Made by a program: the position numbers and the translations under genes | The notes under the pieces: model-generated | The model's input: only the letters and a program-made list of their open reading frames with translations | Databases searched by the model: none | Told to the model about the DNA's origin: nothing | Shown: in pieces, positions 20,584 to 23,850 of the stretch | Layout: the number at the start of each line of letters is the position of its first letter | Numbering within the stretch: position 1 is the first letter of the stretch | Origin: Patescibacteria group bacterium | GTDB lineage: Bacteria; Patescibacteriota; Microgenomatia; Daviesbacterales; UBA10151 | NCBI GenBank assembly: GCA_018817205.1 | Contig: JAHIUE010000031.1 | Coordinates: 1-23,850 of the forward strand | DNA length: 23,850 nucleotides | Direction: 5' to 3'

Positions 20584-21647
20584 ATATACGAAATAAATTC
20601 ATCAAATAAATATCCGCCGTCAGATGGTCCGGGGCTTGCCTCCGGGTGAAATTGCACTGCCATAAATGGTTTGTTTTTGTGTCTGATCCCTTCATTCGTT
20701 TTATCGTTTAAGTTTATAAACCATTCTTTCCATTCACTTTTTAATGATTTCATATCAACTGCAAATCCGTGATTTTGACTGGTTATGATAGCTTTCTTGC
20801 TAATCTGATCTATTACCGGTTGGTTTTGACTCCTGTGGCCAAATTTTAATTTATATGTATCCCCGCCTGCAGCAAGAGCTAAAATCTGGCTGCCTAGACA
20901 AATACCAAATGTAGGAATCCTCTGCTCCAAAAGTTTCCTCACATTTTGGATAGTTTGTTTGGCTTGTTTCGGATCGCCCGGACCGGGAGAAACTAAACAA
21001 GCATCAAGTCGCAAATTAGACCCCAGGGGATCAAAATCCCAAGGCACCCGGGTTACCTTTACTCCTCTTTTGATTAAACTTCTGATAATATTTTCCTTAA
21101 CCCCGCAATCAATCAGAACTATGTTTTTTTTACCATCTCCATAAACTTGAGGTTTATCGCAACTCACATAAGGCAAGACATTCTCCTGATTTGGATCATA
21201 TTGTCTGACGTCTGAAGACTGATTGCTGACGACTATTTTTCCCAACATCACTCCATGCTCCCGGAGCTTCCTGGTCAACTGCCTGGTATCAATCCCGGAA
21301 AGAGCAGGAATACCCTCCTGCTTTAGCCACTCACCCAAAGTTTTCTGGCTTTCAAAATGGGACGGATTGTCAATGTAATTTTGGACAATTAATCCTTTAA
21401 CCTGTATTCTCTTTGATTCCCAAAATTCTTTTTTTGGCACCCCGTAATTCCCCTGCAAAGGGTAAGTCAAAATCAAGATTTGGCCAAAATATGATGGATC
21501 TGTTAAAGATTCCGGATATCCCACCATTCCGGTATTAAAAACCACCTCACCGGACGTGGGCTCGTCACCCAACGAGGTGGCAACCTCTTTCCCGAAACTT
21601 TGTCCTAAAAAAACTGCCCCATCGGACAGAAGTAATTTACCTATCAT
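20580..21647 (-). CDS. carA: carbamoyl-phosphate synthase small (glutaminase) subunit
   Basis: Hydrolyses glutamine and channels ammonia to CarB. 355 residues from the chosen ATG at 21647, which has AGGGGAAAG just upstream and gives the family-typical MIGKLLLSDGAVFLGQSFG; an in-frame ATG at 21680 would add 11 unlike residues and overlap pyrB. The N-terminal domain shows FNTGMVGYPESLTDPSY and the C-terminal class-I amidotransferase shows the nucleophile in GICLGSQ, QNHGFAVD, and the His-Glu pair in QFHPEASPGP. A repeat array at 21205-21240 forms the interdomain stretch VVSNQSSDVRQ. It lies 19 nt after pyrB and overlaps carB by 4 nt. Confidence 0.95.
   Translation of the reverse strand: MIGKLLLSDGAVFLGQSFGKEVATSLGDEPTSGEVVFNTGMVGYPESLTDPSYFGQILILTYPLQGNYGVPKKEFWESKRIQVKGLIVQNYIDNPSHFESQKTLGEWLKQEGIPALSGIDTRQLTRKLREHGVMLGKIVVSNQSSDVRQYDPNQENVLPYVSCDKPQVYGDGKKNIVLIDCGVKENIIRSLIKRGVKVTRVPWDFDPLGSNLRLDACLVSPGPGDPKQAKQTIQNVRKLLEQRIPTFGICLGSQILALAAGGDTYKLKFGHRSQNQPVIDQISKKAIITSQNHGFAVDMKSLKSEWKEWFINLNDKTNEGIRHKNKPFMAVQFHPEASPGPSDGGYLFDEFISYI
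21205..21240 (+). repeat. 7-bp tandem array in carA
   Basis: Units CTGACGT, CTGAAGA, CTGATTG, CTGACGA, then CTATTTTT. The last 16 bases match the end of the intergenic array at 11965-11980 exactly. Encodes the linker between CarA domains. Confidence 0.85.
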
Positions 21648-21666
21648 ACTTTCCCCTTTCCCCTTC

Positions 21667-22593
21667 TTAAATCCTGCCAAGAACTAAAGCTAAAAGCGCT
21701 TCCCTGATATATAAGCCGTTCCTTGCCTGTTTAAAATAAACTGCTTTGGGGCTAACATCTATTTTAGGATCAAGCTCGTTTACTCTGGGCAATGGATGCA
21801 TGACAATTGCATGTCTAGGCAAACCCTTAATTGTATTAACTGTAACTTGAAAATCATATTTTGTGGCGTCTCCTTTGATATATTCTTTCGGAATTCTGCC
21901 TACAGAAACTATATCTGGTTTAAGCTCAGTCAGTGTTTTGTCTAAATTTTTCATGTCTATAACAACATCATGATAACTGGAGTTTCTAAACTCTTCGGGC
22001 ATCTCCAAACCTTTTGGCGAAACGCCGTAAAATTTATTACCGGAAAACTTTGACAAAGCTGAAAATTGCCCATGAAAGGCGCGATAGTGTAACGGATCCC
22101 CCACAAAGGCGATTTTTAAATTATCCAGCCTTTTGCAAACTTTTAAGATGGTATACATGTCTAACATGGTTTGAGTAGGGTGGCTGTTGGGCCCATCTCC
22201 GGCATTAATGACCGGGATATCGGCCACCTCCGCCGCTTTTCTGGCTGACCCCGGCTCCGGGTGCCTGATGACCATCACATCGGCATAAGCCATCATGATC
22301 CTGATAGTATCCGCAAAAGACTCGCCCTTATGGATCGAGGTCAACTCGGGATCGTTAAAGCCGATTAAACCCATGCCTATTTTTTGGGCGGCAGAGCTGA
22401 ATGATTGTTGAGTTCTGGTGGAGGGTTCAAAGAAAAGTACAGCGGCAATTTTACCCTGGGCAATTTCATAATTCGACCTGTCTTTTTTAACATAGTCGGG
22501 ATCAAATCTCCTGGCTGTTTTTAGAATAAACAGCAGATCTTCTTTAGTAAAATCGTTTATGTCTATAATGTCTCTACCTTTAAATTTATTCAT
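21667..22593 (-). CDS. pyrB: aspartate carbamoyltransferase catalytic subunit
   Basis: Condenses carbamoyl phosphate with aspartate to carbamoyl-aspartate. 308 residues, normal length. Carbamoyl-phosphate motif FFEPSTRTQQSF (54-65; Gln replaces a common Arg at the sixth place after FFE), DGPNSHPTQTMLD, and the C-terminal MHPLPRVNELDP are all present, distinguishing it from ornithine carbamoyltransferase. No pyrI regulatory subunit is seen, so allosteric control of the E. coli kind is unlikely. A promoter, a 14-codon leader ORF and an intrinsic terminator lie directly upstream, suggesting attenuation. It is followed by carA and carB on the same strand. Confidence 0.96.
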   Translation of the reverse strand: MNKFKGRDIIDINDFTKEDLLFILKTARRFDPDYVKKDRSNYEIAQGKIAAVLFFEPSTRTQQSFSSAAQKIGMGLIGFNDPELTSIHKGESFADTIRIMMAYADVMVIRHPEPGSARKAAEVADIPVINAGDGPNSHPTQTMLDMYTILKVCKRLDNLKIAFVGDPLHYRAFHGQFSALSKFSGNKFYGVSPKGLEMPEEFRNSSYHDVVIDMKNLDKTLTELKPDIVSVGRIPKEYIKGDATKYDFQVTVNTIKGLPRHAIVMHPLPRVNELDPKIDVSPKAVYFKQARNGLYIREALLALVLGRI

Positions 22594-22601
22594 TTTTCTT
22601 C

Positions 22602-22627
22602 AAAAAAAACCCCGCCACTGCGGGGTT
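22602..22627 (-). terminator. intrinsic terminator in the pyrB leader (attenuator candidate)
   Basis: On the minus strand, AACCCCGC, a 4-nt loop, GCGGGGTT and continuing T's give an 8-bp GC-rich stem with a run of eight T's. It lies 8 nt before the pyrB start and downstream of the pyrB promoter, so transcripts must read through it. It could also serve as the pyrC terminator. Confidence 0.85.
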
Positions 22628-22670
22628 AAAACTTCTTTTCAACTAATTTAACAGTAAAACGTACTACCAT
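22626..22670 (-). CDS. putative 14-residue leader peptide of pyrB attenuator
   Basis: ATG at 22670 opens MVVRFTVKLVEKKF and stops with TAA whose bases are the first pairs of the terminator stem. A ribosome finishing this ORF would cover the 5' arm and prevent hairpin formation, as in the coupling of translation and transcription known for E. coli pyrBI. No Shine-Dalgarno is visible; the predicted transcription start is about 15 nt upstream. This is a prediction from geometry, not homology. Confidence 0.4.
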   Translation of the reverse strand: MVVRFTVKLVEKKF

Positions 22671-22691
22671 AGTATATTCAAATCTTTTGCT

Positions 22692-22720
22692 AGTTTACTC
22701 ACAAAAAACCTTATTGTCAA
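22692..22720 (-). promoter_or_regulatory. promoter of pyrB-carA-carB
   Basis: Minus strand: consensus -35 TTGACA (22720-22715, overlapping the pyrC stop codon), 17-nt spacer, -10 TAAACT (22697-22692). Transcription would begin near 22685, leaving a leader of about 92 nt before pyrB, by far the longest of the predicted leaders here. Confidence 0.65.
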
Positions 22721-23792
22721 GCGCCCTTGAGGATTTGACCATATGGGCCGAGGATATTTTGGCCGTCATAGGCTAGTTGGCCGCGCAAAATCACTTTTTT
22801 AACTTTTCCTGTTACTTTCATTCCGGCAAATGGGGTCCAGCCACATTTGGTAAACAAGCGGCTAGGGTCTAGCGTATAGCGTTCAGTTTGATCAACTTCA
22901 ATAAATGTGTCTTTCTGTTCCGGCAAACCAAAAATCTTCCGGGGATTTGTTGAACAAAGCTCAATTAATCTCTCTATTGTTAACCTGCCATCTGATACTG
23001 CAGTTAACATAAGCGGCAAAGTTGTTTCCAGTCCCGGCACTCCATACATCGGCTTTTCACCTTGCTTTTCTTCTTTTGTGTGCGGTGCATGATCAGAACC
23101 AATTGTATCAATTGTTCCATCTGCTATACCTTGCCATAAAGCTTTTTGATCTTCTTTGCGTGCCAAAGGAGGCTTCATCATTCCGTACGACCCCAGCCTT
23201 TTTACATCTTCTTCTGTTAGAAACAAATGATGCGGGGTTACCTCGCAAGTAATCTGCATTTCATTATTCTTCGCTTTTTTTATTGTTTCAATCTCTTTTT
23301 TTAAGGAAACATGGCAAACATACAGCTTGTTATTAATTTTTTTGGCAAGGCTAATAGCCTTTTCTAAGGTCTCCCCTTCCGCATGAACCATAATTGGTTT
23401 TCCCCTTTTGGATCTTTTGGCCAATTTGAAAAAACTTCTTCCAATATTTTTTCATCTTGCATAAGCAGATCTCCGGTTGTCTGGTTCATATAAACTTTCA
23501 ATCCGTATACTTTATCTTTTATTTCCGGAAAATATTGAACACTGTTTGCGCTTGCTCCAAAATGAAATCCGACATCAGCGTAAATTCTCCCTTTTGCCAG
23601 ATCCATTTTTTGCTGCAGCGCCTCCGGGGTTATGGTAGGTATAGGATTATTGGGCATATCCAAAACTTGGGTAAAACCTCCTGCAATGGCTGATTTTGTG
23701 CCTGTTCCAAAGTCTTCTTTCTGGGTTGCTCCCGGCTCCCGAAGATGCACATGGGGATCTATTAATCCGGGAAGCCTTATTAGTTTTGCCAT
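22717..23792 (-). CDS. pyrC: dihydroorotase, split by a -1 frameshift at a T6 run
   Basis: Zinc enzyme that cyclises carbamoyl-aspartate to dihydroorotate. The gene is in two frames: an upstream part from the ATG at 23792 (MAKLIRLPGLIDPHVHLREPG; metal ligands H, H) through GLKVYMN (metal-bridging Lys), and a downstream part carrying MVHAEGE and VCHVS (His ligands) and GSDHAPHT (catalytic Asp). They join at TTTTTT (plus-strand 23429-23434), where a -1 shift or one added T reads EEVF-FKLAKRSKRGK and restores a protein of about 358 residues. Every catalytic residue is present across the two parts. It may be a sequencing error, a programmed slip or a fresh mutation. A 7-bp-like array lies at 22859-22886. 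It is first in the pyr cluster. Confidence 0.88.
22859..22886 (-). repeat. 7-bp tandem array in pyrC
   Basis: Minus-strand units CTGAACG, CTATACG, CTAGACC, CTAGCCG. It encodes ERYTLDPSR, a region that aligns with conserved dihydroorotase sequence without an obvious insertion, so it is less certain than the other arrays. Confidence 0.5.
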
Positions 23793-23798
23793 GGGGAT

Positions 23799-23807
23799 AT
23801 TTTAACA
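23799..23807 (-). promoter_or_regulatory. extended -10 upstream of pyrC
   Basis: TGT-TAAAAT on the minus strand, ending 6 nt before the ATG, with no clear -35 and no ribosome binding site. It predicts a leaderless pyrC mRNA. Confidence 0.5.
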
Positions 23808-23850
23808 AAGAAACGCCATTTTTGTTAGATTGATAAAACTTTTATATAAA

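Noticed and set aside
22717..23792. pyrC as two independent genes
   Set aside because: Each part lacks half of the zinc and catalytic residues; together they make one dihydroorotase after a -1 shift.

Overview
The window (23,850 bp, AT-rich, standard genetic code, densely packed) looks like a chromosomal piece of a Candidate Phyla Radiation bacterium (Patescibacteria, most plausibly Microgenomates-like). This is an inference. It rests on a mevalonate-pathway cluster, a stripped-down SufB/SufC pair without SufD or SufS, an archaeal-type ATP-dependent DNA ligase beside endonuclease Q, bacterial -35/-10 promoters, and very short or absent 5' leaders. No rRNA, tRNA, CRISPR array, transposase or phage gene was seen. 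No gap between genes exceeds about 125 bp.

Layout. 1-2322 (+): end of a mevalonate operon (mevalonate kinase cut by the window edge, an IDI/YfcD-like Nudix protein, a diphosphomevalonate decarboxylase homologue). 2304-4274 (-): arsR-sufC-sufB for Fe-S assembly under a Cys-rich ArsR repressor. 4343-7346 (+): pyruvate formate-lyase and its radical-SAM activase. 7324-9094: an IDI-like Nudix protein and a ZIP metal transporter (-), with a divergent Fur/Zur-family regulator (+) sharing a perfect 17-bp palindrome with the transporter. 9118-11891 (-): membrane-anchored DsbA-like protein, peptidyl-tRNA hydrolase, inositol-monophosphatase-family protein, phosphoribosyltransferase. 11981-15035 (-): DNA ligase followed by endonuclease Q, a plausible deaminated-base repair pair. 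15103-15864 (+): soluble GGDEF protein. 15845-17316 (-): four-helix-bundle (S23) protein and Fic protein. 17395-23792 (-): pyrimidine genes pyrC (frameshifted), pyrB, carA, carB.

How the genes connect. PFL makes acetyl-CoA, the precursor of the mevalonate route. The Suf-like pair can supply the Fe-S cluster needed by the radical-SAM activase. CarAB, PyrB and PyrC carry out the first three steps of UMP synthesis.

The most unusual content is not a classical gene. From about 10.3 to 22.9 kb the DNA carries at least fourteen degenerate tandem arrays of 7-bp units, each unit usually starting with CT, within conserved genes (in frame, mostly in loops) and between genes. Three arrays end in a short GC-rich hairpin, and other short-loop palindromes are scattered through coding sequences. 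Two array pairs face outward from a shared core, and another pair brackets the S23 gene. Other points of note: a possible pyrB attenuator with a 14-codon leader peptide ending at the terminator stem; -10 boxes mostly exactly 6 nt before start codons (leaderless mRNAs); two IDI-related Nudix proteins lacking the catalytic Cys; a decarboxylase with Asn for the catalytic Asp; and a pyrC split by a -1 frameshift at a T6 run.
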